A stretch of DNA of 64,000 nucleotides, from NCBI GenBank assembly GCA_037903355.1, contig JBAJFE010000014.1, positions 2,976,001-3,040,000 on the forward strand. Direction: 5' to 3'. How positions within the stretch are numbered: the stretch's first letter is position 1; each line of letters begins with the position of its first letter. Shown one piece after another: positions 1 through 14,644 of the stretch. The notes below the pieces were generated by a model. That model was given only the letters and a program-made list of their open reading frames with translations. It searched no databases and had not been told where the DNA came from. The position numbers were made by a program, and so were the translations under genes. Origin of the DNA: Trichuris trichiura. Lineage: Eukaryota > Nematoda > Enoplea > Trichinellida > Trichuridae.

Positions 1-1
1 C

Positions 2-649
2 CTTACTGGCACGGAAGATGAAACCTGGATCTACCAATATGACCTGAAAGTAAGATGCAATCCCAGCAGTGGTTACTGAGGGGTCAGCAGGTCCAGTCAA
101 ATTCAAAGCAGAGCGGTCGGCTAGAAAGGTTACGGCGACCACATTCTGGGACTTACACGGAGTTATTTTGACTGACTTCCTCGAAGGAGAGCGAACAGTC
201 ACGGCAAGTTATTACAAAGCGAAAATTAAAGACCGCACTGGCAAGAAAACTGCGTGGCAAGTTGCATCTCTGTGTCCTCTTCCATCACGATAACGCGCCA
301 GCTCATTCGTCAAGGACTGTGAGGACTTTTCTTCAGGAGTTTCAGTGTGAAGTCATTTTACATCCCCCCTACAGTCCAGATCTTAGTCCGTCTGACTTTT
401 TTCTCTTCCCAAGGTCAAGGGAACGTTTAAAAGGCACGCTGTTCGAGTCAATGGATGACGCGAAACGCGCTGTCTCGATTTGGTGCAATATGCAGCCCCC
501 AGGGTTCTACAAGGAAGGCTAGCGGAGGTAAAGACACTATCTGCAGAAGTGCATAGAGGTTGACGGAAGATATGTTGAGAAATAAGTTTAATATCGATGC
601 AAATAAAATGTTTATTTAATTTTTCCATGATTTTTTCGAACAACCCTCA
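2..649 (+). mobile_element. Decayed mariner (D,D34D) transposase relic, 3' half
   Basis: This is the C-terminal half of a mariner transposase, broken into three reading frames. The first catalytic Asp lies in a TEDETWIY-like stretch (codon 17-19), the second in HHDNAPAH (289-291) and the third in SPSDFFLFP (394-396). Exactly 34 residues lie between the second and third Asp, the mariner D34D spacing. A stop codon at 77 and shifts near 55-65 and 260-290 make it non-functional. A TIR-like end, TTCGAACAACCCTCA, closes the element at about 649 and is followed by TA, the mariner target. The 5' half lies outside the window. Two related decayed copies occur at 37909-39066 and 56820-57100. Confidence 0.85.
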
Positions 650-651
650 TA

Positions 652-2307
652 TTTTAACTTACTGCCTTTGTTTTCAATACCAGAATTTCGATAACCACTT
701 TTCGCAACATTTTTTTTATTCTAAGGCTTGAAACTACATTTGCACTTCATTTATCTAATGTTCTTACTTACACTTAAACCTTGATCAAACTCCAACGTTC
801 ACCACTGAAGAGAGAGCATGAGAGGTTCCGAAAGCTACGGAGATTTTAAAAGAAGCATCTAATTCCTGAACTGTTATAGATTATCACTGAGTAAACAGCT
901 TTTCTTTGTCTTTGTATTGTAAAGCACTGCATGTGAACACGGCAAGTTTTGTACTGCCTACTTGAAACTCTTGGCAATAAAATTTTTGAAACAATATTAT
1001 TAGTGAAATATGGTACTGAACGAAATCATTATAAATGTTTTGCTGAGCTAGCAATCTCATTTTTAAACATGAAAACAGCTCTAACAATTGTCATACCTGC
1101 CTTTAAGTAGCTTGGAGTTTCTTTCTTCGTGACTGCAGTGCTAGTTCAAATGCCTGAGAGGTATTACAGGTACAGTCCGAATGGAAATTTCATGCGTAGC
1201 ATGTGCACTTACCTGTAGGAATTGCTTTGGAAACTTTGACATGTAACGGAGAAAGTGCTCGCCATAACAGTGTCTGTCCAATGAAAATGGTCAATATTAC
1301 GAGCTTGTAATCATGAATAAAGTGATTGATTCTCACCATGGGTTAAAATCAATTCCGTAGGTTTCAAAGACAATAACAGTCGAAACAATCATCGTCAGTT
1401 GCTTGCATGTTCTCACTTGCATTCGCTGCACGAACGGCAGGTACAGTCTATTTTCTTTTAAGACAGTAAACAAGCGCCTGAAATGATTTCTTTTTGCGAA
1501 ACTTCGCTTCTCATTCTGGTGATTTTAAGGAAAGAATGAGAAGCGAAGAGATTAATTTCTAAGTGGCGCATAAGAAGAAGGGAGAATTTTTGGACGAAGA
1601 TAACATGATATTTCAGAATACAGAAAGCATTAATATTTAATCAATATTAATAATGATTAGTAATAGTAATTAAATTTTACAGTCACGATGATTAGATTTA
1701 TTTGCTCACTATACGCATGCAATAATTAGTCGCTATAGCTGACATACCAGGATCTTGAAAAGAATTAAATTTCAATATCTTTTATCCTTCCGTAATGTTG
1801 AACGAACTGCTGCCAAACCAAATGCCGAAAGTCGTATTTCGTTGTTCTCATGACAGATCGGCTACTTAAAAAGTTTCCCTTTTTGTTCTGCTAACGTTCT
1901 TCCTACTTTCTGCAGCTGACAGTACATATTCACGCCATCGAGACATTTCATACAGTTTTCCTGCCGCATTCTCCAATTTAATCGTTGCCTTCCAGCCACT
2001 GTAACTACCTGATCGTTGTGTCACATTCCGAAAACCTTCATACTGCATTATTGTTTTGCCAAATCCAATTTTATTACAATTGTGAGACGCTTGCGTGGAC
2101 ATTGGAAAAAGGAAAGAAATCATGCGCGTGAACTTGAGCCAGCGTTGAACTTCATGGTAAAACCAGGGTTAGGTATGTTCAGTTCCCTTCGATTATTTTT
2201 AGTCACATCTTTTGACACATTCGCGCATTATGGTTCTTCACCCTCTTTCCTTTTTTTTGATTTCCTCAGTTCGTTTCACCTGATATTTTTTTTCCTTCTT
2301 TTCTTTC
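652..2307. other. Gene-free AT-rich stretch
   Basis: I see no conserved protein, RNA gene or repeat family here apart from the perfect hairpin at 1502-1548. Open frames are short and have no recognisable domains. Confidence 0.5.
1502..1548. repeat. Perfect 16-bp inverted repeat (hairpin)
   Basis: The arm CTTCGCTTCTCATTCT (1502-1517) is followed by 15 nt and its exact reverse complement (1533-1548). The transcript would fold into a perfect 16-bp stem. There is no gene nearby and the function is unknown. It could be the remnant of a small foldback transposon. Confidence 0.6.
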
Positions 2308-2324
2308 ATAATAATAATAATAAC

Positions 2325-2422
<98 letters not shown>
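2308..2422. repeat. (AAT)n microsatellite
   Basis: About 115 bp of trinucleotide ATA/AAT repeat, interrupted once by an AAC unit (about 2321-2326) and once by a run of A (about 2354-2359). It encodes only poly-Asn or poly-Ile and is not part of a gene. Confidence 0.97.
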
Positions 2423-2423
<1 letters not shown>

Positions 2424-3047
2424 CATCATCAACTTCTTTTTCTCAAATCCGTAGGTTCTAATCCTTTTCGACAGCAAAATGAACCCAAGGTTCCCGTCCG
2501 TAAAAAAGGAGGAAAGGCAACAACATGTTTGTCCTATCGAGCATTTCTGACGGGACTGTTCTCCACAATCACAACTGTAAGAGAGTTCACCCTGAAGAAT
2601 GCATTACAAAAAAGACTGGTGAGCAAGGTGTGCAAATATCGTTAAGAACTCCGCTTTGTGCAAATTTTGAAATTGAACAGCGTTCACCTTCTACTTCCAT
2701 AGCAGAACCTGTGAAGCTCTGCGTGTTTCACGCCAGTGGGCGTTTGATAAGTAGTAAAAAATGTTTAACGGATTCCAACAAATTTCAACAGATTAAGCTA
2801 TAAGTCACTGTTATCTCGCACGTAGTGTTTTCTTTGACGCTGTACTAATTGCCCGTACTCTGAATTTGCCATACGAACGCAGGCTTACGTTAAACAAAAA
2901 TTTAATGGACTTACTGAGGTTCTTTGGCAAATCTAAACAAATTTCGGTGTACTAATACTTATAATGCAAGATTCCATTACCATTTTCATAGCTCATGCCA
3001 CCCTTTTCATTTCAGTTTTCACAATGGTAGCAGCTTGATTTTGGCAG

Positions 3048-3228
3048 ATCTTCTACGGCTTTTCTTGTTGTTTGTCTGTGTTAGTATCTGTTTTTTTCTT
3101 TTCTTCTTCTTTTTTCTTTTTCCCCTTCTTTGTAAGATTAGTTGGTTCATCCATCCATTGGTAGAGCAGTTGTTTCGTTTAATTACAGATACTAACACAG
3201 ACAAATAACGGGAAAAGCCGTAGAGAAT
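3048..3228. repeat. Head-to-head pair of Penelope-type terminal tails
   Basis: An arm of about 40 bp at 3050-3091 is repeated in inverted orientation at 3187-3227; both contain CACAGACAA and a CGGGAAAAGCCGTAGA-like end (one arm in shorter form). The right half, from about 3145, also carries the GGTAGAGCAGTTGTTTCG block. It matches the reverse complement of 57127-57225, where the same tail follows a hammerhead motif. I read this as two PLE terminal fragments joined head to head, as in the larger palindrome at 44183-44440. The centre is pyrimidine-rich (3090-3135). Confidence 0.65.
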
Positions 3229-4365
3229 TTACCAAAACCATAAAACATTATCCCGTTACGAAGTACCTTGTGTTTAAGAATGGCAGCAGCTTGTTCTAAA
3301 ACCTACCATATCGCTTTTGTACGTTCAGTGTTAGCCACTTTTGCTAAAACAATCTTTAAACAACTTCCTGGTTAAATTTTGCTTGTCCAGTTACAGATTT
3401 GCTCTACAGTACCATCTGGAATCAGACCTTTTTTAAAAAATGAACTTCTTTGAAGTAGTGCATATCACTTTGAGTAAGCTCATGCCCTCGATGAAACAAA
3501 AACGCATGCTACAGGTAGAGATTTTAAGCTAAGGTCTAGTTCTGATCATTGAGACCAACGTTCATAAAGAACACGTCGCAAAGCATTACTATGTACTTTC
3601 AGTTGGCTGCCTAAACTTTCCATGTTTCTTGGTAGTTGCTTATCTTAACCGATGTCTATTTACAGTTTTAAAAAAGTTATTAAAGTGACTGGACCGAGAC
3701 CAAGACGCAGCTGTTTTGATAATAATTAGCAATTCGTCTATGGAAGAGGACCAACCATTTTCATTAATAGTATTGATAAATCAACGATGAGAATTACAAT
3801 CTTACATTCCAAATGTGTTTCGCTGGCAGCTTAAAACAAAAAGAAATAAAACGATTGAAACGTTTCAGTAGGACTACAGTATGCGCTTTTCATAGCCAAG
3901 AAGTTACAATAACAAGAACATAAGCTTTCGAAGAGTAGGGTTAACGATAGCGAGTTAACTGCATCCGCCTCACTTCGTCGCTTTTGATACGTAGAATCAA
4001 TTCAGGGTCATTCGGTATGAAATGCCAAAGTAGGTGTTCTGCAGTCGCTTCTGAGCACACTGGAATGCAGTTCAGTATCTGAAAGATGCTGAAGTCTTGG
4101 AGAACATAAGTACAATATGAAAACCGTTACATGCTTTTACGGTTCTTTCTTTGATGAAAACCACAACTGGAAAGCGTGTAAGTAGTCAGAAATATTCTGA
4201 AGTGGGATACATTTAGTTCCTTTAACTTACCATTTTGTTGTGATTAAAAAATGGGTAATCACCATTTATTTTAAAAATTTTCTCAATAATTACGATATGA
4301 TTTTCCTTATTGCAGAAAATACCGCAAAATATTTCAACAAACGGAGCAAAAGTACACTGCTCCCT
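3229..4365. other. Gene-free stretch
   Basis: Nothing recognisable; AT-rich sequence with only short open frames. Confidence 0.45.
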
Positions 4366-4530
4366 TACACTAATGACGACGGAACAAGAGCATTTCCGAA
4401 ACGTACGGTACAAACTCGTTCTGTATTTTTCTCTAACAATTTGCTCATCCATTCGTTGGTAGGGCACTTTGAAGTTTATTTACAGATACATCAAACAGGC
4501 CAAACCTGTGAACTAAAAAGCCAACCATGA
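4366..4530 (+). mobile_element. Solo PLE-type terminal module with degenerate hammerhead (family B)
   Basis: A hammerhead-like core, ATGACGA (4373-4379; first base mutated from CTGANGA), is followed by CGGAAC...TTCC and GAAA (4398-4401). Next comes the block TGCTCATCCATTCGTTGGTA. The same order occurs at 27966-28130 on the plus strand and 57127-57310 on the minus strand. No coding part is attached, so it looks like a solo terminal repeat. Confidence 0.6.
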
Positions 4531-4539
4531 AACAACCTA

Positions 4540-5590
4540 AGCCCGTTAAAGGACACCTTGTCTTTCGAAATACTACAGTTGTCACCTATTTTGTACGCAA
4601 ATCGTAGAATACTTCCATCATCGGTCGTTCCATGTGTCCTAAGGTTTATTAGAAAGGAATGCTCAAAAAGCAGCGATTTCACCTTCAGCAATTTTGCAAC
4701 TTTATGCTATACCTTCGGAAACACAGCGCTCTTTCCTGACTTCTTGAACCTTCGTACTTCCGTCGCGGACGACTGCCATTCTTCGTGTGATCATTGTTCA
4801 TACAGTGTATAAACACGATATGGAAACCGTTTTTTTATGCCTTAATTGCAGTTTCAGCTATAAGTAAATTACATTTCAATGCAACAGTTCGTTCAAGTCA
4901 ACAGCTTAGTGTCACTACGCGTATACTTAACTTTAAGGCAGCTTAAAGTGCCTAATTCTTACAACTGTATTATAGTTGTTTTATTCTTTTAAAGATTTTA
5001 TTATACTATCCTTAGAATTAAAGAAGCTCGATTTGGAGTAGTATCGCCAGCAAATCGCAATTATATTTCTTTCCAATCTTCTGTTAAAAAGTAAATTGTA
5101 TCTGCACAAAATTCTTAAGATTACAAGCCCGTTTCAGCAAAAATTTGGAAAACAAGTTTTTCACGCTTGGATGATTTTTTGGAGAGTCAGCCAGAAGTTA
5201 ATAATGCATTTTCACTGACATTTTGCATAAAGAAGATCTATCCAAGCTGTTGATCATAAAAGTTTTTTAAACAAGTGATTTTGTTTTCAGCACATTTACA
5301 CAGAAGCAGCCCATTGTATAATTACATAAATATTCTATTAACAACCTTTTGTTCCTTCTTCAGGTCTATACGTATACGTTCAACACTGATAAAATTAGTT
5401 TCTGAAACTCTGTTCATAAAATATTTATAACTGTACTCCTGGTTGATTCCTCAAAAATAATGAGCATCCCCACGCGTAGGTTAACCGTGTTCTTCAAACC
5501 CATACAGCTTTCTGACCACAACTAGTTCGGTACCCCATTTGCGGGGTCGACAGCTTTCTTTCACACAAAAGACGCTGTCGCGTAAGGATA
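4540..5590. other. Gene-free AT-rich stretch
   Basis: No recognisable coding region, RNA gene or repeat family. Confidence 0.45.
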
Positions 5591-5599
5591 AATTTAGAA

Positions 5600-6055
5600 G
5601 TTTTTTTCTCTTATTTCTTCTTTTCTCTCTTTTTTTTCTTTCTCTCTTCTTCAAAGAAAGAAGAAGGGAGGACAACGAGGACAGTGGCGCAGGAAAAAAT
5701 GGATCAGTCAGAGGAAAGAAGAATGTTTGAAACCTGTTTCGTTTAAAACAGACGGGTTTGCATGTTATGTTTGCTCATTGTCGCTACGTTGTTGCTCCGT
5801 CGCGGTAAGTTGGATGGGAGCTCGTTCTGACGTCTGACTGACCAGGTGAGGCCCAAAGCTCGATGGCTCAGGATAAAGCTGACAGCTGTAGCCCCGGCTG
5901 AAGTTGGTCGGATAGATGGGCTTGCGACCAGGAAGAGCGGCTTGACGGCGGACATTGTTCACGCTGAAGACGGGTCCAGGTGGGACCCGAAAGCTTCGTG
6001 AAGAAAGTTTATGACATAAATAAACGTTATATTAAAAAACAGGTTAAAACCGTAA
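5600..6055 (+). mobile_element. PLE-type terminal module with polypyrimidine/polypurine lead-in
   Basis: A pyrimidine tract (5600-5650) flips to a purine tract (5655-5730). The hammerhead motif follows at 5958-6002, and then a tail ending in a CCGTAAAAT-like block near 6052, which resembles the CCGTAATAAA tails of the other PLE ends. No reverse transcriptase or endonuclease sequence remains, so this is a solo terminal copy. Confidence 0.6.
5958..6002 (+). ncRNA. Hammerhead ribozyme, minimal type I
   Basis: This is the best-folding hammerhead in the window. Helix I is TTCACG (5958-5963) paired with CGTGAA (5997-6002), six perfect pairs. The core CTGAAGA is at 5964-5970. Helix II is GGGTCC paired with GGACCC. 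GAAA is at 989-992 of the same thousand (5989-5992). It is followed by GCT and a U at the predicted cleavage position. Helix III would be a single pair, as reported for PLE hammerheads. One extra C sits between the core and helix II in this and most other copies. Confidence 0.75.
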
Positions 6056-6129
6056 AATGTTTTTCAAAAATTTAGAAGTTTTATCAATTTTAATTCATGC
6101 AGTCAAACCATTCCAAATGAATGACTGAG

Positions 6130-6640
6130 CTTCTTAAGCTAACACAAAGGCAGAAATCAAAGTCAAAGGTTAGGAAGAACATCAATAAATCTGAGGACAT
6201 TAGGAAAAGACAAACCATCCAAGCGAAAACAGAAGGCAAAAATAGAGAAGAAAAAATCGATGAAAAAGGCTTAAAAGTTAAAGGGGAAACAAAACGAAAA
6301 GATACAAAAAAGACAGAGGAAGAAAGAAGAAGAAAAGCAAAGAATATCGAAGAATAAAGAAGAAGCGCAAAAAGACAGAAACGCTAAAAACGAAACAAAA
6401 GAGGAACAATGGACAGAAGAAGAATATCAGTTTTCTGAAAACAGTGCTCATGAGAAAAGCGAAAAAAAATAGACAGAAGAAACTGCAATAGAAAAAACAA
6501 GATCCGCGAGAGGAAAAAGAGAAAGAAAGAAGACCGAAAACAGGAGAAAGAAGACGACAGCATACACGAGAAAAAGAAGAAGAAGAACGAAAGTCAAATA
6601 AAGACAGAACAATGAAAAAAGAAAGAAATAATACTGACAC
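6130..6640 (+). repeat. Long polypurine-biased tract
   Basis: About 500 bp of the plus strand is strongly A/G-rich (AAGAAGA-type simple sequence). It keeps a 78-codon Lys/Glu-rich frame open, which I take as a composition artefact. Shorter purine tracts lie directly before several PLE ribozyme modules here, so it may be a PLE 3' untranslated region that has lost its ends. Confidence 0.7.
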
Positions 6641-6649
6641 AAATGAAAA

Positions 6650-8560
6650 ACTGTTAAACACCAAATTTCACGCAACAAAAAAGACATACATAGTACAGAA
6701 AAACAAAACAAACAGCGCAACAAACAATAAGGAACAAACGGAACAAATTTTAAGCCATGATAAATTCAAAACAATGCTCATTTTGTTAACCTTTCCGCTT
6801 TCTCCCTTTCTTCTCTTAAGCACTTACGCTCTAAGCAGAACCAGGAGGTCCTGAGAGCTCTGAATATCATATTATTATGATTTGTTGCATGTCATTAGAC
6901 ATACATCGCCCTGAAGCGTATGCTTTCGTTGCAACAATAATCTGTCTTTATGCACATTCCTTCTAGTTCACCGAAACCTTATCAACTTATGCGACACATT
7001 CTGTTAAAATGGCAAACTATCTGCGGTCTTAAATTCGTGGCCTGTATTTAAGGGTTGTTCTCTCATATCTTTCATTCACTTAAGCCTTGTTATCTCAAAT
7101 TCGTTCGCGAAGCACTAATGAGAATAAATTGAAAAACTGGGAATTTATAACGAGCGTATAGGTTTTCATGATTAATCTTACTGCGTGCCCGTTTTTTGAC
7201 TTGCACGCTCTACTTAACTCTTTTCGCTGAACTTATGAACTGGCCGTCCCATAAACTTTGATTTCAATAATTTTTGTAATAAATATGAATCTCTTAGCAG
7301 CAATCACGAAGGAGAATCAGTTATTCGTCCTGTTAAAGCAGCCTGCGGTTCACTCTGCCTAGTCTTATCATGTGATTTACGACTGCTTAGTTATCAATGA
7401 ACGGTGTATTAAACCACGATTGTCTTTACAACCAGTTGCGGTCATAAACATTATCGGCGATAAGGAACATCCCACTAATTAGACTAAATCTTAACATCAG
7501 TAATGTTAACAACGGGCACCGATTCTTAAAATTAAAAAGGTATCAAATTTAATTTTCTATTATTGAAATGAGCGATTCTAGCAGTTTGATTAAAAGGCAA
7601 TGAAAGTAAGCACCTATCGATTACGTTTCTGTTGCCTTCATAATCTTCTTCAGTCAGAGCTTTTCTCGTTATCCTAGTTGAATATAATTAAACAACACAA
7701 GCGCTCTACCATCAGAAAGGTGAGCAAAGTGTTAGAGAAAGAACAGCACAATTTTTCCTACGTTCTTCTATCGGCAGCAACATTAAAGAGAACGTGTTTA
7801 TTCTGTAAGGCGCTTATACTGGCCCGTGGGAACAATGGGCGTAATACTCAACCTTGCTATTTACTAATCAGTGCCTCCTCATTGTGCAACCAGCGAATAA
7901 AACTAATTTTGAAACGCAGAAAGAGTTGTCGTGCTGTGTGCTTAGTTAGCTCATTTACTCATTGATAGCGCACACAGGTGGCTCAGTTACTGAGGTACAA
8001 AGTAACGAGAAAAGCGCTGACTGAAGAACACAATGAAAACACAAAATCCCTCCTAACTTCATGCAGTACCCAGCAAAAAAACGCTGTCGTGCAAGACTAA
8101 CCGCGTACCTGAAAGCAATGCTTTTCAGCACTACTTGCAAAGTTGTTGAAACCGTATGATTTTTAACGTTTCCAAATTTCATTATTACTAATATTATTTC
8201 GTGTAGAAACAACTGTTTTTATTAAAATGAAGAAATATGTACATCGAGCTTGCAGGACTACAGCGCGCCCAGCCTTCATCATGGCATGTAACGTAAGCCA
8301 TCACACATCGTGTTGAAGACAAGATGCGTTTTGGTCCTGAAAGTTTCTTGCAGATTACATATAAGCGTCTACAGGTGTTAAGTAGACGTCCTCGCGCTCA
8401 TTAGCGATTGTGTTATTCTCAGTTGCAGCTAATTGCACATAAAGTCATGCGAAGAACACTTCAAATGTCATTTTGATAGCGTTGAAAATGAATCCCCTTC
8501 TAACGGGTGTGTGAAAAAACATAATGGTGATACGGGGGTGCTACCTGTTAAACATTTATT
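6650..8560. other. Gene-free stretch
   Basis: No coding region or RNA gene that I can support; only short open frames without domains. Confidence 0.45.
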
Positions 8561-8563
8561 TGG

Positions 8564-9205
8564 CGAAGCTTTCGGGAAACGCCGGTTGCCGTCTTCAATG
8601 CACGAAAGAATGACAGAGCGTACCCTTGCACATCACTAGTCAGACCAATTACCTTAAAGGGCAGAATTCTTGGGAGGTTTTAAATGGGTTACAACAATAG
8701 AAAAGGGGGAGGGGATAGAGGAAAGGGAATTGTAACAGAAATGAAGTGAGGGGGATCTTAAAAAAGCGGAAAAAGGAAAAAAGGAAGAAAACAATCAGGG
8801 GATTGTGGGAACGGGAAATTTCCCAAGAAACCGTCGAGCACCGTTGCTGACCTTGTGCAGGAGATTCATGCAAAAGGCAGCAGTTTGTGGCCCTAATGAT
8901 GCTAGCCCAGGAGTCGCGCGCTGCAATGCCACTGTCCCTGTTAATGTTTGAATTGAATTTTATGTAAAGCACTTCTTTTATCTTTCAGATCATAAATTTC
9001 CCTTCCTTGCAAAGCATTTTCGCACGCAGTTGACCCACACATTGCGATGCATGCTGTGTTACTGTCGACGTCTGAGTGGCCTGCTCCCTCGCGTCTCGCG
9101 GATCAAGTGTCAGCGGCGCGTCCACGTGATGTATTGGGGAACTCTCCTGGGGCGCTGAACCCACTTGACCTCCTTTGAAGTTGCCATGCTGGAGCTCTGG
9201 TAGTA
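8564..9205 (-). mobile_element. Penelope-like element fragment, family 2 (GIY-YIG C-terminal end)
   Basis: On the minus strand a degraded frame from about 9200 to 8870 matches the end of the family-2 PLE at 58940-60110, with LDPR, then ALYIKFNSNINRD and SIIRATNCC-type blocks. Downstream comes a purine-rich tract (8790-8690, minus sense). A degenerate hammerhead follows: TTGAAGA at 8592-8598 and GAAA at 8570-8573, both minus strand. The order coding end, purine tract, ribozyme is the same as in the other PLE copies. Several stops and shifts make it dead. Confidence 0.75.
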
Positions 9206-9244
9206 AAGACCCTATTATTCTAATCTCGCCTTGTCGTTTTGTTC

Positions 9245-9376
9245 GAGGGCTGACTTAAAGGAACATACGTGCAAACAAAGCAGGTTACGTTTTTCAGTTG
9301 AGTATTCTGTACGGCCCGCGAATGGTCTTATAAACATCTAGACAGCTCGCGGCAGCAAAGAGGTTCCCCACCCCTG
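9245..9376 (+). mobile_element. hAT-type non-autonomous element, 3' half only
   Basis: The sequence from the GACTTAAAG-like block to GGTTCCCCACCCCTG matches the last 130 bp of the complete copy at 45532-46221. The left half and its terminal repeat are missing; PLE sequence lies to the left instead. Confidence 0.8.
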
Positions 9377-10510
9377 CTTTACGCCAACTTTTAGGGACCT
9401 GAGGTTCCAGGATCTTCACTTCTCAGAGTCTTATGGTTTGGCTTACAGTCCTGAAAAATCAAAATCCTGAAAGGCAGAATTCTGAAAGGTCGAAATTCAG
9501 CGTGAGTAAAACGCTGAATGGGTCAAAATCCTGGATCATCAAAAATGTATTATAAAAGTTGCCGTGTGTCCGTTTTGCCCTCATAGGTGCTATATAAGAG
9601 GTCCATTTCAACCAAAAAATTTACGTTGCGCGGTCTTGCTAGCTTTGGATCAACGTAACTCAGTCTTACGGTACTCTTGGTTGGCTTTCCGCCGCCTTCA
9701 TCTTCTGGTTTTCAATAGTACTTGGAAACGCAGCTCTTATTCAGCAGCTATAAATGCGAAACAGCTGCAAAAGAGCCGCTTATAACATGCTTTCGGTCAT
9801 TCAAAATTCTAGCCCATTTATGATTTACATCTTTCAGGATTTCATATAAGATTCTAACCGCTGCTACTAATTAATCTGCCACCAAAGCATTGCCAAGAAG
9901 TTGTTGAATGCAACAAAAGCTACCCTGAACAACCATTGCAGTTTCAAGTTAGTTTTGTGTATATCCTGAACAGTCAAAGGCAGCTTGAACTTATTCTGAC
10001 ATTCGACAGCTTCTCTGACCAAAATGCTGCCATCCGTTGCTTGAGCGGAAACCGTTGCGAAAGCCTTGGAAATGAAGATAACAACGTGCACTGAATAAAA
10101 AAAATAGTTACAATACTTCAGGTGAAATCGACCTTTAATGCACTGCTGCTCACTAATGAGCCTCCACCTTATATTTCCAGACTTGCTAACTTCCAAGCAA
10201 TTACATGAGCGCAGCACATTTGTGTCCCAGCTGATTTCATCATTAACACTGAAATTTCGTTGAGAAGGAAAGTAGGCTACGATCAGTCAGCGTTACAGCA
10301 TTTTAAAAAAGTTGATTAATGAAACTCATTATTTTGGTGTATGGACTAACGCTAGCCAGACTTCACTGTCTGTTGCCACAATGTTCTGTGAACCGACTGA
10401 GAGATGGACAAATTTTTTTGTTTGGAAAGAGAGAGAACAAATGAAGTAACTGAAAATAGAAAAAGCTTATCATGGGTGGAGAGACGAAAGACACAACCTC
10501 TGGTTGGTTG
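9377..10510. other. Gene-free stretch with short CCTGAAA-type repeats
   Basis: Positions 9450-9545 contain degenerate copies of a TCCTGAAA/TCAAAATCC motif. Similar wording occurs on both strands near 26190-26560. A 116-codon minus frame (9867-10217) has no recognisable domain. I annotate no gene. Confidence 0.45.
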
Positions 10511-10580
10511 TGACCCGAAAGCGCCGGAAAGTAAAGTTATTTTACATATAACGGAACATTCACTCCGTAAAAGAGGCACA
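10511..10580 (+). mobile_element. PLE terminal fragment with 3' half of a hammerhead
   Basis: TGACCCGAAAGCGCCGG matches the 3' half of the PLE hammerheads (helix II strand, GAAA, GC). About 20-25 bp later AACGGAACATTCACTCCGTA matches the usual terminal AACGGGA...TCCGTA block. The CTGANGA half is not present. Confidence 0.55.
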
Positions 10581-10951
10581 TCATTATGAAATCATAGCCT
10601 TTCGTGCAAATTTACGTGGTGCAATAAATGCAGGCTTCAGTAAACGCAGAAAAGCGAGTGGAGAAAAAACTGATTCAAATGGCCAGACGAGGCGATCCCG
10701 TTCGGCTAATTATGGAGTACAACTGATCCAAACATTCATGCATTACTAGTAGCGTTCGCAACAAGGGAATAAGCTGCACTGCAATGCAGAAGAAACATCA
10801 TTTCTACTTTCGTTGCTGACGTAATTTCATCCGTTGGTATGTTGAGTTTGTCATTTCTTTCGGGACTTCTGAGGTTCAGCACGCTTTTAAACCAAATTCT
10901 AAATTTCACTGCTGGTTATTTTTTTACCAAAAGCAACCAGAAAATCTAGAA

Positions 10952-11418
10952 CAGTGATTCTCACGGTGGAGCATGTGCCCCACTGGGGGCATTTTTGAAG
11001 TCCAGGGGGGGGGGGGCCAAATCGACAAAGGAGCACATGCCCTACATGGGCCATCGTGTTAAAATGCAAGGGAAGGTGGGGTCCGCAAGTCATGTATTGT
11101 GCGCACTAGTTAAGATAAAGTTGCATGCTCTTGTGCCCCAGAATTTTGATTAGCCAATTTCGAGAGCGCGGATTGGCTGCAAACGAGGACAGGAAGAGGG
11201 ATAGTCAGCTCTGAGAACGTAAGTGTTCGACACACTATGTGGGGACTGCTTTCCCAAGCTAACTTTGTGCAGCACCTACATTTTGACAAACCGACTATTC
11301 CCACGTCCTCCCTTCTAGCCAATTAGCGTGTTCGAAATTGGCCAATCGGAACTAAGTGCCGAAATGCTCCGAAATGTTCACAGGGAGACGCTGGCGACCC
11401 TGACCTTGAGAAACACTG
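10952..11418 (+). mobile_element. hAT-type MITE, second family
   Basis: The ends are CAGTGATTCTCA and TGAGAAACACTG, short inverted repeats of hAT type. The flanks ATCTAGAA (10944-10951) and GTCTAGAG (11419-11426) agree in six of eight bases, consistent with an old 8-bp target duplication. The interior includes a run of G (around 11007-11018) and no transposase. Confidence 0.65.
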
Positions 11419-11426
11419 GTCTAGAG

Positions 11427-12099
11427 ATTTATCCCCCGCTCTACCTCTTGCCGCAAATTTTTTCTGGCCGAGGCATAGCATCGGCCAATCAGCTCACGTG
11501 GAATAGGCTAATCGCTGCAGGGAACCTACTAACCCCGAGCTTGACACACATGCTCACAGTCGAATGAATCCGGACCGGAAGATGCCACTTTTCTGACGGA
11601 AACTGTTAACAGGGAAACAACACGTCAGGCTAATTCTGGCTGTCCTTCCAGTGTCAAGCGCTTTCACTCTCTTACTTGTAATACTAACTGCTTGTCATCA
11701 CGATGACCTTGCGCTTTAACCAGTAACTACTTCTGAAAGTAAAGCATGAAAACAGTTGCATTAACATCAATTCTCGGTGAACTTCCGCATCTTCCATGCA
11801 GCCACACAAAATTACAGCGGTAACTACCGCAGCAATCAACGATACTTCCAGTTAGCAATATGGAATTCATAGTCACTACGAAGCCTTTAATTAACATGTT
11901 TTTTTAACATCACTAATCTGACTGATTGCATGTGTTCTAATTATTTATACACACAGCTAAAGCACTGGCTTAAATGCGCCTAAACGAAATCGGGTTTTGT
12001 AAGTTGGAACCTTAACACAGCTAGAAACACGATATAGCAGCACAACTAATCTACTGACGATATAATGGGAATTTATAAAATGTTCATGAAACGCATCAA
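11427..12099. other. Gap downstream of histone H3 copy 1
   Basis: Nothing recognisable apart from the 3' flank of the histone gene. Confidence 0.4.
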
Positions 12100-14539
<2,440 letters not shown>

Positions 14540-14644
14540 CCTTGAAAACATGATGCTTTTGTACGGGAGCGTGTGTTTTCATATTGAAAATATCTTTATT
14601 ACGGATTCTCTCCCGTTGAGAAGTCAAATAAAAAGACTTTTTTT

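Noticed and set aside
2016..2645. 209-codon frame with poly-Asn
   Set aside because: Created by the (AAT)n microsatellite, with unrelated flanks.
6121..6357. Lys/Glu-rich 78-codon frame
   Set aside because: Entirely explained by the polypurine tract.
7620..7665. Minus-strand CTGAAGA followed by GAAA, hammerhead-like
   Set aside because: Helix II does not pair and no PLE tail follows.
8310..8355. TTGAAGA ... GAAA on the plus strand
   Set aside because: The first core base is wrong, helix II is unpaired and no tail follows.
9867..10217. 116-codon minus frame
   Set aside because: No domain, no gene context, and composition like the surrounding non-coding DNA.
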